DNA from: Pseudonocardia alni
GTDB taxonomy: Bacteria > Actinomycetota > Actinomycetes > Mycobacteriales > Pseudonocardiaceae
DNA length: 64,000 nucleotides
Assembly: GCF_002813375.1 (NCBI RefSeq)
Contig: NZ_PHUJ01000003.1
Location: forward strand, 3,968,001-4,032,000
Direction: 5' to 3'
In this document: positions 52,009 to 60,830 of the stretch, in pieces
How the letters are laid out: each line of letters begins with the position of its first letter
Numbering within the stretch: the stretch's first letter is position 1
The notes under the pieces: model-generated
Told to the model about the DNA's origin: nothing
The model's input: the letters and a program-made list of their open reading frames with translations, nothing else
Databases searched by the model: none
Made by a program: the position numbers and the translations under genes

Positions 52009-52569
52009 TCAGGCCCGGGCGGGCACGGCGGCGAACCGGGTGACGATCGCGGCGCAGAAGGCGGGGAGGTCGAACGGGGACCGGCTGGTGACGAACTGGC
52101 CGTCGACGCAGACCTCCTCGTCGACGACCTCGGCGCCCGCGTTGCGCAGGTCGGTGCGGATGCTCGCCCACGAGGTGAGCCGGCGCCCCCGGACCACGTC
52201 GGCCTCGACGAGGGTCCACGGGCCGTGGCACACCGCCGCGACCGGCCTGCCGGTGGCCACGAAGGTCCGAACGAACTCGACCGCGACCGGGTGGGTGCGC
52301 AGCTGGTCGGGGTTGACCGTGCCCCCGGGCAGCAGCAGGGCGTCGTAGTCGTCGACCGAGGCCTCGGCGACGTCCCGGTCGACGGTGACGGTGCCCGCGG
52401 GGTCCTTGTCCCACTCCCGGGCCCACAGCGATCCGGTGTGGATGGACAGCACCTCGACCCGGGCCCCGGCGCCGTAGAGCGCGCCGCGGGGGAGGTCGAG
52501 CTCGACGCGTTCCACGCCGTCGGCGGCGAGGATCGCGACCGTCCGGCCGTGCAGGTCCCCGGCCGTCAC
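52009..52569 (-). CDS. DJ-1/PfpI-family protein
   Basis: A 186-residue protein. The DJ-1 nucleophile cysteine is in AAVCHGPW; the supporting glutamate is in DGVERVEL near the N terminus; LLPGG and GRRLTSW are typical of the PfpI/YhbO branch (protease or glyoxalase/deglycase-type). Its GTG start overlaps the stop of the ANTAR gene (GTGA), so the pair is translated together, which suggests a stress role. Substrate and activity are uncertain. Confidence 0.88.
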   Translation of the reverse strand: MTAGDLHGRTVAILAADGVERVELDLPRGALYGAGARVEVLSIHTGSLWAREWDKDPAGTVTVDRDVAEASVDDYDALLLPGGTVNPDQLRTHPVAVEFVRTFVATGRPVAAVCHGPWTLVEADVVRGRRLTSWASIRTDLRNAGAEVVDEEVCVDGQFVTSRSPFDLPAFCAAIVTRFAAVPARA

Positions 52570-52958
52570 CGGTCGACCCCGTCCCGGACGGGCCGGCCGG
52601 CGCCGGGGTGCCCGGGCCGCTCGAGCAGGCCCTGGACGACCTCGGTGACGACGCGGCAGTGCTGCGGGAGTGCCGGTCTGCGCTCGCGGACCCGGGTGAC
52701 CAGGGTGAGGGCGAGGTCGGCGAGCTTGGTGTTGGTGTGCTGGGAGATGCGGGTCAGCAGGGCGAACGCCTCGTCGGCCTCGATGCCGTAGTGGGCGACC
52801 AGGATGCCCTTGGCCTGACCGATCGCGTCCCGGGTGTGGAGGGCTCGGGCGAGGTTGTCCACCCGCCGCTGGAGCACGGTGGTCGGGTCCTGGTCGGGTC
52901 CGGTGGCCGTGCGGGGCCGTTCCCGTCCCGGGTGGTCGGTGGCGAGCTGTGGCGACAT
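52566..52958 (-). CDS. ANTAR-domain protein
   Basis: A 130-residue protein. The central helices LQRRVDNLARALHTRDAIGQAKGILVAHYGIEADEAFALLTRISQHTNTKLADLA match the ANTAR RNA-binding domain (an antitermination three-helix unit). No GAF or receiver domain is present, so it is a stand-alone ANTAR protein. ATG 52958 has a GGGGAG ribosome site. It is followed by the PfpI gene and probably acts on RNA hairpins elsewhere. Confidence 0.85.
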   Translation of the reverse strand: MSPQLATDHPGRERPRTATGPDQDPTTVLQRRVDNLARALHTRDAIGQAKGILVAHYGIEADEAFALLTRISQHTNTKLADLALTLVTRVRERRPALPQHCRVVTEVVQGLLERPGHPGAGRPVRDGVDR

Positions 52959-53055
52959 CAGGGGTGTGCTCCCCTTCCGGTGGCTGCGGTGAGCTGGTGC
53001 GCCGGGCCCGGCGGGTCCCTGTGGCGCGGTCACGACGCTAGAGAGCCCCGGGGCA

Positions 53056-53118
53056 CCGCGATCGGGCCCGACATGCCCAGCGACACCGTCGAGGTCCGGC
53101 CCGGCGGGCCGTGGCCGC
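53056..53118 (+). repeat. 63-bp repeat, copy A
   Basis: Begins CCGCGATCGGGCCCG and ends GGGCCGTGGCCGC. It pairs with copy B at 53382-53444, in the same orientation, with ten mismatches counted by eye. Confidence 0.6.
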
Positions 53119-53381
53119 CCCGGCCGGGGCAGGCCGGCACCGGCGGTCGGAGCAGGCCGTGTGTCCGTGCCCGGGAGATCACCCGGGCCCGGTTGCGGGC
53201 CTCGAGCTCGGCAAAGCTCAGGACGCGGTCGGAGGTGACCGGCGCGGCCCTGCCACCGCACCGGCGGGCGAGGCCGGGCAGGATCTGGCCGGGACCTGCA
53301 CTACACCCGAACGGACATGGTGCGCGGTCACCGCCCGGTACGACCCGGCGGCAGCGGGGGGAGCGGGGTCGCGCTGCGGTG

Positions 53382-53444
53382 CCGCGACCCGGCCCGGCAC
53401 GTCCAGCCACACCGCCGAGGTCGGACCCGGCGGGCCGAGGCCGC
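53382..53444 (+). repeat. 63-bp repeat, copy B
   Basis: Begins CCGCGACCCGGCCCG and ends GGGCCGAGGCCGC. It lies upstream of the ABM gene; see copy A. Confidence 0.6.
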
Positions 53445-53519
53445 GGCCCTCCGCGCCTCCCATCCTGATCTCGGCCGGACCCGGGCAGCCGGATCGGACC
53501 ACCGTCGAGGGGAGAACAC

Positions 53520-53822
53520 ATGTCGGTCGGAGTGGGACTGCTCGTGACACTGGAGGCGCGGCCGGGCAAGGAGAGCGACGTCGAGGAGTTCCTGCAGGCG
53601 GGGCGCTCGCTGGTCGGTGAGGAGCCGGCCACCGTGGCCTGGTTCGCCGTCAGGCTCGGTCCGACGACGTACGCGATCGTCGACTTCTTCCCCGACGACG
53701 ACGGCCGCACCGCCCACCTGCAGGGCCGGGTCGGCCAGGCGCTGGGTGAGCGGGCCGACGAGCTGTTCGCGACGGCGCCCGACATCGTGCGGCTCGACGT
53801 CGTGGCGTCGAAGCTGCCCTGA
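53520..53822 (+). CDS. Antibiotic-biosynthesis-monooxygenase (ABM) domain protein
   Basis: A 100-residue dimeric alpha-beta ferredoxin-like protein: VGLLVTLEARPGKESDVEEFLQAGRSLV, then TVAWFAVRLGPTTYAIVDFFPDD and GRVGQALGERADELF. ABM proteins act on small quinones or aromatic compounds, or simply bind them. ATG 53520 has GAGGGGAG before it. It is convergent with the PucR-type regulator, and an unexplained 63-bp repeat lies upstream. Confidence 0.85.
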   Translation: MSVGVGLLVTLEARPGKESDVEEFLQAGRSLVGEEPATVAWFAVRLGPTTYAIVDFFPDDDGRTAHLQGRVGQALGERADELFATAPDIVRLDVVASKLP

Positions 53823-53857
53823 CCGGGGCACTCCCGGGCGGGAACGGGTGCGGTGGA

Positions 53858-55594
53858 TCAGCGGCCCGGGACCGCGCCCGGAGGACGGGTGCGCTCCCGG
53901 GCCGCACCCGCGCCGCCGAGGACCCGCCAGGCGCGCGACGCCACGTGCAGGTTCAGCCTGCTCTCGACCGCGCCCAGGTCGTGCCCGGACAGGTCGCGGA
54001 TGCGCCGCAGCCGGTAGCGCAGCGTGCTCCGGTGGATGGTCAGGGCACGCGCGGTGGCGTCGTAGTTGCCGCCGCACTCGTAGTACTGCCACAGCGTCGT
54101 GACGAGGTCGGACCGGTTCGCGGTGTCGTAGTCGATGAGCGTGCCGAGCCATTCTCGGACGAACCCCCGCACCTCCCCGTCGCCGTCGCCGGCGGCGAGC
54201 AGCCGGTAGATCCCCAGCTCGTCGAAGGTGGTGGCGCCACCGGCGCCCGCCGCGGCCGTCCTGACCTCGAGCGCACGCATGGCCTCGGAGTAGGACTGCG
54301 GGAGCCCGGACGGGTCCTCGCACGGCCGCCCCACGCCGATCGACCCGTTCGTCGACCGCAGCAGCGAGGCCACGACGTCGTGCAGCTCGACCCAGGGCGG
54401 CGGGCGCCCGTCGGCCGGGTCCGGCTGCGGCACCACCAGCACGGCCGTGCCCCTGCGCCGGGTGGTCAGCGGGGTCACGCCGAGGACCCGGGACCCGGCC
54501 CGGCGCAGGGCCTCGACGAGCGCCTCGTCGCTCGCCGGGCTCCACCGGGCGACCACCACCTGGTGCGGCCGGTGGAGGTCGTGCCCGATGACCGCGGCGC
54601 GCGCGGAGGCGCTCTCGCCGTCGGCGCCGTTGATCAGGTCGTCGACGAGGTCGCGGCGCAGCCGCAGGTCGGCCTCGGCCAGCGCACGCTGGTGGGACAG
54701 CTCCACGGCCAGCACCACCGCGCCGTGCTCCAGCGCGAACACGTCCCGCTCGCCGGCCTCCTGGCGGGGGTCGGCGATGCTGAGCACACCGAGCACCTCG
54801 TCGTAGGGCTGGGCGACCGCCACGATCCGTTCACGGTGGCGCATGGCCCGCCCGTTCCGCCGGACCTCGGCCAGCATCTCGTCGCGGACCCGGGGCCTGG
54901 GCCGCGGATAGGTCCGCGGACGCCCCGGGCCGGACCAGGCGAGCAGGTTGCCGAAGCGGTCCTCGACCGCGACGACCAGACCGGTGAGGGTGTGGACGGC
55001 GTCGGCTATCCCGGATGCGCCGCCTCCGTGCGCGGCCGCCCGGGTCAGGGTCTCGTGGATCCGCTGACGCTGCTGGAGGTCCGCCACGGCGTCCTGGAGC
55101 TGATGGTTGGTCGACGCGAGGCGTGTGCTGAGCTCACCCAGCTCCGTGGTGCCGGCCTTCTCCCGGCGGTGCAGGTCCGCCCTGACCAGGGCCGCCCCGG
55201 TCAGCTGGGCGAGCGTCGTCAGCAGGAACCGCTGGTCGACCGAGGGTTCCCGCCCGGCCGAGACGACCAGGTAGCCGGTGTGCCCGCTGACCGCCCGCAT
55301 GGGGAAGGCCCAGACCCAGGCGGCCCCGGGGACGTCGAGACCGCCCTCCTTCCCGTCCAGGTCGAGCAGGGGCGCGACGAGGCCCGTGTCGCCGTCCGCG
55401 GTGCGTATCCCCGTCTCGTCGACCAGGTAGGAGCCCAGCGGGCGGTAGGGGCCCAGGGCGGAGACCGAGCTGATCGCCAGCCGGAGGATGTCCGGCTCCT
55501 CGACCCGGTCGAACATGACCATCGCCAGCGCGAACATGCTGCAGACGTTCGACATCTGCATGCGGAGCTCGACCATCTGCTGTCGATCGTCCAT
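53858..55594 (-). CDS. PucR/CdaR-type transcriptional regulator
   Basis: A 578-residue regulator. The N-terminal ~230 residues look like a GAF-type sensor with a coiled-coil linker (TELGELSTRLASTNHQLQDAVADLQQRQ); the middle holds a second sensor-like domain (LTGLVVAVEDRFGNLLAWSGPG); the C terminus is a PucR helix-turn-helix (YYECGGNYDATARALTIHRSTLRYRLRRIRDLSG). ATG 55594 follows GGAG. It is adjacent to the stress operon but points away from it; the target is unknown. Confidence 0.87.
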   Translation of the reverse strand: MDDRQQMVELRMQMSNVCSMFALAMVMFDRVEEPDILRLAISSVSALGPYRPLGSYLVDETGIRTADGDTGLVAPLLDLDGKEGGLDVPGAAWVWAFPMRAVSGHTGYLVVSAGREPSVDQRFLLTTLAQLTGAALVRADLHRREKAGTTELGELSTRLASTNHQLQDAVADLQQRQRIHETLTRAAAHGGGASGIADAVHTLTGLVVAVEDRFGNLLAWSGPGRPRTYPRPRPRVRDEMLAEVRRNGRAMRHRERIVAVAQPYDEVLGVLSIADPRQEAGERDVFALEHGAVVLAVELSHQRALAEADLRLRRDLVDDLINGADGESASARAAVIGHDLHRPHQVVVARWSPASDEALVEALRRAGSRVLGVTPLTTRRRGTAVLVVPQPDPADGRPPPWVELHDVVASLLRSTNGSIGVGRPCEDPSGLPQSYSEAMRALEVRTAAAGAGGATTFDELGIYRLLAAGDGDGEVRGFVREWLGTLIDYDTANRSDLVTTLWQYYECGGNYDATARALTIHRSTLRYRLRRIRDLSGHDLGAVESRLNLHVASRAWRVLGGAGAARERTRPPGAVPGR

Positions 55595-56065
55595 GACGGC
55601 TCCTCGACCGAGCGGCGCCGGCGGTGGCGGTCGTCCGGCCGCCGTCGGCAGGACCCTACTCCGCTCCGTCCGGCCGAGGCGGCCTCCGACGGCGCGCAGG
55701 GACGCCCGGTCGGGCGGCATCAGCGCGGCCGCCCGCCGCAACGGCCACTCGTCATCCGCCGGCCTCCCGTCTCCCGCTGCCGGCCCGCGGGCAGCGGGCC
55801 GGGCCCACCGTGACAGGGGCGTGGTCGTACGGCGTGGACCGTCCGGTGCCAACCCACGGGCTCCGGTTCGCCCTGTCGGGCCGGTCACGGGCACCGTGCG
55901 GTCCCCGAGGCCCGGGGCCTCGCCGGCCCGGCAGGCCGAGGACACGCGCCGAGGTTGGGTCCCCGGGAGCGAGTCGGAACCGACGCGCCTCCGCCACTGT
56001 CGTCGCGACCGCCGAGCGGTGCCGGGCCGGCCCCGGCAGCGCCCCACGACCCATCTGGAGCCCCG
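55595..56065. other. 471-bp divergent region before hsp20
   Basis: This gap separates the PucR-type gene and the hsp20 gene. No credible gene is seen. It contains two palindromes: a 17-bp one at 55906-55922 (CGAGGCCC-G-GGGCCTCG) and a 19-bp one at 56020-56038 (TGCCGGG-n5-CCCGGCA), the latter ending 27 bp before the hsp20 ATG. No CIRCE (TTAGCACTC) or HspR (CTTGAGT) box is present. Confidence 0.6.
56020..56038 (+). promoter_or_regulatory. Palindrome in the hsp20 leader
   Basis: TGCCGGG (56020-56026) and CCCGGCA (56032-56038) around CCGGC. It could be an operator of the stress operon or a 5' UTR hairpin; a CbpM/HspR-type regulator is encoded in the same operon. Confidence 0.4.
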
Positions 56066-56467
56066 ATGACGCTGATGCGTTTCGACCCGTTCCGCGAGCT
56101 CGACCGGCTCGCCGAGCGAAGCCTCCCGCCGGCTGCCCGCACGATGCCGATGGAGGCCCTGCGCCGGGGCGAGGACTTCGCGGTGCACCTCGACCTGCCC
56201 GGGGTGCACCGCGACGACGTGGACGTCACCGTCGAGAACAACGTGGTCACCATCCGGGCCCGGCGCATGCCGCAGCGGGCGGAGGGGGACGAGGTGATCG
56301 CCGACGAGCGGACCTACGGCGAGTTCAGCCGGCAGCTGTTCCTCGGCGACAACCTCGACCCGAACGGCCTCACCGCCGACCTCGCCGACGGGGTGTTGAC
56401 CCTGCTCGTCCCGGTCAGCGAGTCCAGCAAGCCCCGGCGGGTCGCACTCGCCTCGTCCTCCCAGTAG
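56066..56467 (+). CDS. Small heat-shock protein Hsp20
   Basis: A 133-residue protein. After FDPFRELDRL, the alpha-crystallin domain runs FAVHLDLPGVHRDDVDVTVENNVVTIRARR, ERTYGEFSRQLFLGDN and ends LADGVLTLLVPV, the GVL motif. It holds unfolding proteins for the ATP-dependent chaperones encoded next. ATG 56066 follows GGAG. It leads a co-directional stress operon of eight or more genes. Confidence 0.93.
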   Translation: MTLMRFDPFRELDRLAERSLPPAARTMPMEALRRGEDFAVHLDLPGVHRDDVDVTVENNVVTIRARRMPQRAEGDEVIADERTYGEFSRQLFLGDNLDPNGLTADLADGVLTLLVPVSESSKPRRVALASSSQ

Positions 56468-56537
56468 CCCGCCAGCCGCGGCCCGGGCCGGCGGACGGAT
56501 CGTCGCGGCCGGCCCCTCCGGATCGGAGAGCACACCC

Positions 56538-57056
56538 ATGTCCGAACCCTCCACCCCCGTCACCGACCACACGTCGACGGCTCCTCCGGACGGTGGCTCG
56601 ACGACGCGCTCCGGCCGACGGCGGATCGCGACGTTCGACGACTACCCCGCGGCCGAGCGGGCCGTCGAGCGGCTCACCTCCCACGGGTTCCCCGTGCAGC
56701 GGGCCGCGATCGTCGGCCGCGACCTGCGGTCGGTCGAGCAGATCGTCGGGCGGCTGACGGTCGTCACCGCCGTCTGGCGGGGAGCGCTGTCCGGCGCGGT
56801 GCCCGGAGCCCTGATCGGCTGGATCTTCGGCCTGTTCGCCTGGATCGACCCGTTGATCGGGGGACTGCTGCTCGCGGCGTACGGCCTGGTCCTCGGCGCC
56901 GTGCTCGGCGCGGTCGTGGGCCTGGTCGTCTACGCGTTCCAGCGCGGCCGGCGCGACTTCACCTCGATCACGGTCGTGGAGCCCCGGCACTTCGACCTCG
57001 TCGTCGACGAGGAGGTCGCCGACGAGGCGACCCGGCTGCTCGACCGGGAGGTGTGA
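56538..57056 (+). CDS. General stress protein 17M-like membrane protein
   Basis: A 172-residue protein. Residues ~28-70 match the GSP17M/YflT domain (RIATFDDYPAAERAVERLTSHGFPVQRAAIVGRDL). Two hydrophobic helices follow (about 90-135: ALIGWIFGLFAWI and LIGGLLLAAYGLVLGAVLGAVVGLVVYAF), then a short C-terminal domain. Such proteins are common in stress operons of actinobacteria; the role is unknown. It starts 70 bp after hsp20, and dnaK begins 4 bp after its stop. Confidence 0.8.
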   Translation: MSEPSTPVTDHTSTAPPDGGSTTRSGRRRIATFDDYPAAERAVERLTSHGFPVQRAAIVGRDLRSVEQIVGRLTVVTAVWRGALSGAVPGALIGWIFGLFAWIDPLIGGLLLAAYGLVLGAVLGAVVGLVVYAFQRGRRDFTSITVVEPRHFDLVVDEEVADEATRLLDREV

Positions 57057-57059
57057 CCC

Positions 57060-58943
57060 GTGGCCAGGGCCGCCGGCATCGACCTCGGCACCACCAACTC
57101 GGTCATCGCCGTCTGGGAGGGCGGACAGGCCGACGTCGTCCCCAACGCCGAGGGGACCCGCACCACCCCGTCGGTCGTGGCGTTCGCCGAGAACGGTGAC
57201 CGGCTGGTCGGCCAGCTCGCCCGCCGCCAGACCATCCTCAACCCGATGGGCACCATCTCCTCGGTCAAACGGTTCATCGGGCGGACGTTCGCCGAGGTCG
57301 AGCAGGAGGCCGGCCAGGTCCCCTACGACGTCGTGCCGGACGACGACGGCAACGCGCGGATCCGGGTGCGGGACAAGCTGTACGCGCCCGAGGAGCTCAG
57401 CGCGATGATCCTGCGCAAGCTGGTCGACGACGCGAGCCGCCACCTCGGGGAGAAGGTGACCGAGGTCGTCATCACCGTCCCGGCGTACTTCAACGACGCC
57501 CAGCGCACGGCGACCAGGGACGCCGGCCGGATCGCCGGCCTCGAGGTGCTGCGGATCATCAACGAGCCGACGGCCGCGGCGCTGGCGTACGGGATGGACA
57601 AGAAGGAGCACGAGACGGTGCTCGTCTACGACCTCGGCGGCGGCACGTTCGACGTCAGCCTGCTCGACGTCGGCGACGGCGTGGTCGAGGTCCGGGCCAC
57701 CGCGGGCGACACCCACCTCGGCGGCGACGACTTCGACCGGCGGATCGTGGACCATCTCGCCGAAGGGTTCCGGAAGGAGAACGGCATCGACCTGCGGGAG
57801 GACCCGCAGGCCCTGCAGCGGCTGTTCGAGGCCGCCGAGAAGGCCAAGGTCGAGCTCAGCTCGGTCACCCGGACCCAGGTCAGCCTGCCGTTCGTGACCG
57901 CGGACGCGACCGGGCCCAAACATCTCACGACCTCGCTCATGCGCTCGACATTCGAGGAGCTCGTCGGCGACCTGCTCGAGCGGACCATGGGCCCGCTGCG
58001 GCAGGCGATGAGCGACGCCGGGATGAGCCCGGACGACATCGACGAGGTCATCCTGGTCGGCGGCTCCACGCGGGTCCCGGCCGTGCAGAACCTGGTCCGG
58101 CGCCTCACCGGCGGCCGGGACCCCAACATGACGGTCAACCCGGACGAGGTGGTGGCCGTCGGCGCCGGCATCCAGGCCGGCGTGCTCACGGGCGACGTCT
58201 CCGACGTGCTGCTCCTCGACGTGACCCCGCTGTCGCTGGGCGTGGAGACCCAGGGCGGGGTGATGACCCGGATCGTGGACCGCAACACGACGGTGCCGGT
58301 GCGCCGCAGCGAGACCTTCTCCACCGCGGCGGACGACCAGCCCGCGGTGGACGTGGTGGTGCTGCAGGGCGAGCGCGAGCGTGCCGCGGACAACCGGGTG
58401 CTCGGGCGGTTCCAGCTCGCCGACATCCGGCCGGCCCCCCGGGGCGAGCCGCAGGTCGAGGTCACGTTCGACATCGACGCCAACGGCATCCTCGACGTCA
58501 CCGCCCGCGACCAGGACACCGGCAAGGAGCAGCGGATCACGATCTCCGAGAGCTCCAACCTGGACGGTGCCGACATCGAGCGGATGGTCGCCGAGGCCGA
58601 GGAGAACCGGTCGGCCGACCAGCAGCTGCGCCAGGAGGTCGACGCCCGCAACGAGCTCGACTCCCTGGCGTACCGGGCGCAGCGCCTGCTGGACGAGCGC
58701 GGCGACGCCGTCCCCGCCCACGAGCGGTCCCGCGCGGAGCTCGCGATCGCCGACGCACGCCGGGCCGTCGAGGAGCAGGCCCCGGGCGAGCGGCTCCGCG
58801 AGCTGTCCACGGAGCTGCAGAGCGTGATCGGCGGGCTGCAGGCCGCCGGGAGCGGTGGTGCCCGGGAGACCGGCGGCGCCGGCCCCGACGGGGACGCCGT
58901 GGACGACGACGTGATCGACGCCGAGTTCGACCGGAGCGGATGA
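57060..58943 (+). CDS. dnaK: Molecular chaperone DnaK (paralogue)
   Basis: A 627-residue Hsp70. [16 protein letters not shown] opens the nucleotide-binding domain; [17 protein letters not shown] and [10 protein letters not shown] are diagnostic; the substrate-binding domain follows [12 protein letters not shown] at about residue 390. The C terminus is an alanine/glycine-rich lid tail ending with VIDAEFD. It is likely a second DnaK, since the order with hsp20 and clpB is not the usual dnaK-grpE-dnaJ-hspR operon alone. GTG 57060 follows GAGGTGTGACCC. Confidence 0.96.
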   Translation: MARAAGIDLGTTNSVIAVWEGGQADVVPNAEGTRTTPSVVAFAENGDRLVGQLARRQTILNPMGTISSVKRFIGRTFAEVEQEAGQVPYDVVPDDDGNARIRVRDKLYAPEELSAMILRKLVDDASRHLGEKVTEVVITVPAYFNDAQRTATRDAGRIAGLEVLRIINEPTAAALAYGMDKKEHETVLVYDLGGGTFDVSLLDVGDGVVEVRATAGDTHLGGDDFDRRIVDHLAEGFRKENGIDLREDPQALQRLFEAAEKAKVELSSVTRTQVSLPFVTADATGPKHLTTSLMRSTFEELVGDLLERTMGPLRQAMSDAGMSPDDIDEVILVGGSTRVPAVQNLVRRLTGGRDPNMTVNPDEVVAVGAGIQAGVLTGDVSDVLLLDVTPLSLGVETQGGVMTRIVDRNTTVPVRRSETFSTAADDQPAVDVVVLQGERERAADNRVLGRFQLADIRPAPRGEPQVEVTFDIDANGILDVTARDQDTGKEQRITISESSNLDGADIERMVAEAEENRSADQQLRQEVDARNELDSLAYRAQRLLDERGDAVPAHERSRAELAIADARRAVEEQAPGERLRELSTELQSVIGGLQAAGSGGARETGGAGPDGDAVDDDVIDAEFDRSG

Positions 58944-58990
58944 CGACCCCGACCGGCCACCACCGCCGAGAGCCGACCGAGAGGACACCG

Positions 58991-59503
58991 ATGAGCGTCC
59001 CGTCACCGGAGGACCAGGACACCGAGCGCGGCGACGGGACCGAGACCGGGACCGGGACCGCCGCTGCGGCGGGGACCGACGTCGAGGACCGGTGGCGGCG
59101 TGCGGTCGCCGACCTCGACAACGTCCGCAAGCGCGCGGCCCGCGACCTGGCCCGGGAACGGGCCGCCGAGCGGGCGCGGGTGGCGGGTGCCTTCCTGCCC
59201 GTGCTGGACACGATCGACATGGCGCTCGCGCACGCCGACGCCGACCCGGGCGCCATCGTGGCGGGGGTCCGGGCGGTGCGGGAGCAGGCGCTGACCGTGC
59301 TCTCCGAGCTCGGCTACCCGCGGCAGGACGACGTCGGCGTCCCGTTCGACCCGCTCCGCCACGAGGTGGTCGCGGTCGTCAGCCCGGAGGAGGCCGGGCT
59401 GCCCGCCGGCGCCGTCGCCGCCGTGCAGCGACCGGGCTACGGCGAGCCGGAACGGCAGCTGCGACCTGCGACGGTCACCGTGACCGGCGGGTCGGGGCGG
59501 TAG
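58991..59503 (+). CDS. grpE: Nucleotide exchange factor GrpE
   Basis: A 170-residue GrpE: a charged disordered start, a long helix ([34 protein letters not shown]) and the C-terminal beta domain with [14 protein letters not shown] and RPATVTV. It opens the nucleotide cleft of DnaK. ATG 58991 has AGAGGA before it; ATG 58940, which overlaps the dnaK stop (ATGA), would add 17 residues and is also possible. It is shorter than the housekeeping type, consistent with a paralogous set. Confidence 0.93.
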   Translation: MSVPSPEDQDTERGDGTETGTGTAAAAGTDVEDRWRRAVADLDNVRKRAARDLARERAAERARVAGAFLPVLDTIDMALAHADADPGAIVAGVRAVREQALTVLSELGYPRQDDVGVPFDPLRHEVVAVVSPEEAGLPAGAVAAVQRPGYGEPERQLRPATVTVTGGSGR

Positions 59504-59505
59504 CC

Positions 59506-60507
59506 GTGGCGCGCGACCACTACGAGGTCCTGGGCGTCGGTCGTGACGCCGGCGCGGAGGAGATCCAGGCCGCCTACCGGCGGCTGGCCAGGGCCAACCA
59601 CCCCGATGTCAACCGCGACCCGGCGGCCGAGGACCGGTTCAAGGAGATCAACGACGCCTACCACGTGCTGTCGGACCCGTCGTCGCGGCGCCGCTACGAC
59701 CGCTTCGGCGACGACCACCGCCGGGTGCCGGAGGACTGGGAGGAGCGGGTGTCCCGTGCGGGGAGCCGCGGCGGGTCCGGAGCCACCCGGGACGGCGGGT
59801 TCTCCGGCTTCGGGGACGCGGGGGTCGCCGGAGCCGGGTTCACCGACGTCGGCGGGGCGGGGGTCGACATCGAGGACCTGCTGGGCGGGTTGTTCGGCCG
59901 GGGCCGCGGGGGCGCGACGGTGGGCGGCGCCGACCAGGAGGCCGAGCTCCCGCTGACCGTCGAGGAGGCCTATCACGGCGGACGGCGGGAGATGCAGCTG
60001 TCGGGTACCTCCGGTCCGCGCACCTACACCGTGACGATCCCGCCGGGCGTCGTCGACGGGCAGCGCATCCGGCTGGCCGGCGAGGGCGGCCGCGGCCTGG
60101 GCGGCGGCGCGGCGGGTGACCTGTACCTGGTCGTCCGCATCCTCCCGGACGAGCGCTACCGGCTGGTCGGGCGGGACATCGTCGTCGGGCTGCCGGTGAG
60201 CCCGTGGGAGGCGGCGCTGGGCGCGACGGTGCCGGTGACCACCCCGGGGGGCGAGGTCACCGTGACCGTGCCGCCGGGGTCCTCCACCGGGCGGACGCTG
60301 CGTCTGCGCGGCGAGGGCATGCCCGGTCGCCGCGGGGTCCGCGGCGACCTCGTCGCCGAGCTCGGCGTGCACGTACCGGCCCGGCTCACCGAGCGGGAGC
60401 GGGAACTGTTCTCCGAGCTCGCACAGGTGTCCACGTTCGACCCGAGACGGGAACCCACCCGCCCGGGAACCCACGGCGCCCGACGGCGGAAGGCGGCGAC
60501 ATCGTGA
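59506..60507 (+). CDS. DnaJ-family cochaperone, CbpA-type
   Basis: A 333-residue J-protein. The J domain (about 1-66) has the HPD motif (NHPDVN) and ends YDRFGD; a Gly/Arg-rich linker follows (about 80-145), then the C-terminal client-binding domains ([45 protein letters not shown]). There is no CxxCxGxG zinc finger, so it is CbpA-type and not DnaJ. It starts 2 bp after the grpE stop. It feeds substrates to the DnaK encoded upstream. Confidence 0.95.
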   Translation: MARDHYEVLGVGRDAGAEEIQAAYRRLARANHPDVNRDPAAEDRFKEINDAYHVLSDPSSRRRYDRFGDDHRRVPEDWEERVSRAGSRGGSGATRDGGFSGFGDAGVAGAGFTDVGGAGVDIEDLLGGLFGRGRGGATVGGADQEAELPLTVEEAYHGGRREMQLSGTSGPRTYTVTIPPGVVDGQRIRLAGEGGRGLGGGAAGDLYLVVRILPDERYRLVGRDIVVGLPVSPWEAALGATVPVTTPGGEVTVTVPPGSSTGRTLRLRGEGMPGRRGVRGDLVAELGVHVPARLTERERELFSELAQVSTFDPRREPTRPGTHGARRRKAATS

Positions 60508-60830
60508 CGACCCATCCCCTGCTGGTCCGGCCCGGCCGGCCCCTGAGCCAGGCCGAGTTCGCCCGGCGCAGCGGCGTTCACCCCGAGCACCTGCACCGCC
60601 TGTTCGCCCTCGGCCTGCTGCGGGCGACACCCGACACCGACGGCCGGCTGTCCGTCCCCGCCGGCGAGCTCGCCGCGGTCCGCCGCATCGAGCGGCTGCG
60701 CTCCGGGCTCCCGGTCAACTACGCCGCACTGGGCCTGATCGTCGAGCTGCTCGACCGGATCGGCCGTCTCGAGACGGCGCTGCGGACGCAGCGCGCCGCG
60801 CACGACACGACCCGAGGGTGGATCTCCTGA
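60504..60830 (+). CDS. CbpM/HspR-like MerR-fold modulator
   Basis: A 108-residue protein. [25 protein letters not shown] is a MerR-type winged helix that begins the fold, and a C-terminal helix ([25 protein letters not shown]) matches CbpM, which binds the J domain of CbpA; HspR shares the fold but has an additional basic tail. Its position directly after the CbpA-type gene (GTG overlapping the stop) favours CbpM, with HspR-like repression an alternative. The TGATG overlap couples it to clpB. Confidence 0.8.
   Translation: MTTHPLLVRPGRPLSQAEFARRSGVHPEHLHRLFALGLLRATPDTDGRLSVPAGELAAVRRIERLRSGLPVNYAALGLIVELLDRIGRLETALRTQRAAHDTTRGWIS

Larger units (their letters stand above)
52959..53519. other. 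561-bp region with a duplicated 63-bp segment, no gene
   Basis: This gap separates the minus-strand ANTAR gene and the plus-strand ABM gene. All open frames in it are low-complexity. It holds two direct copies of a 63-bp segment, 53056-53118 and 53382-53444, with about 53 of 63 positions matching and no gap. The copies lie 98-160 bp upstream of the ANTAR start and 76-138 bp upstream of the ABM start. Confidence 0.6.

Noticed and set aside
55595..56065. CIRCE or HspR (HAIR) operator in front of the hsp20 operon
   Set aside because: No TTAGCACTC or CTTGAGT sequence is present; only GC-rich palindromes of unknown role are seen.
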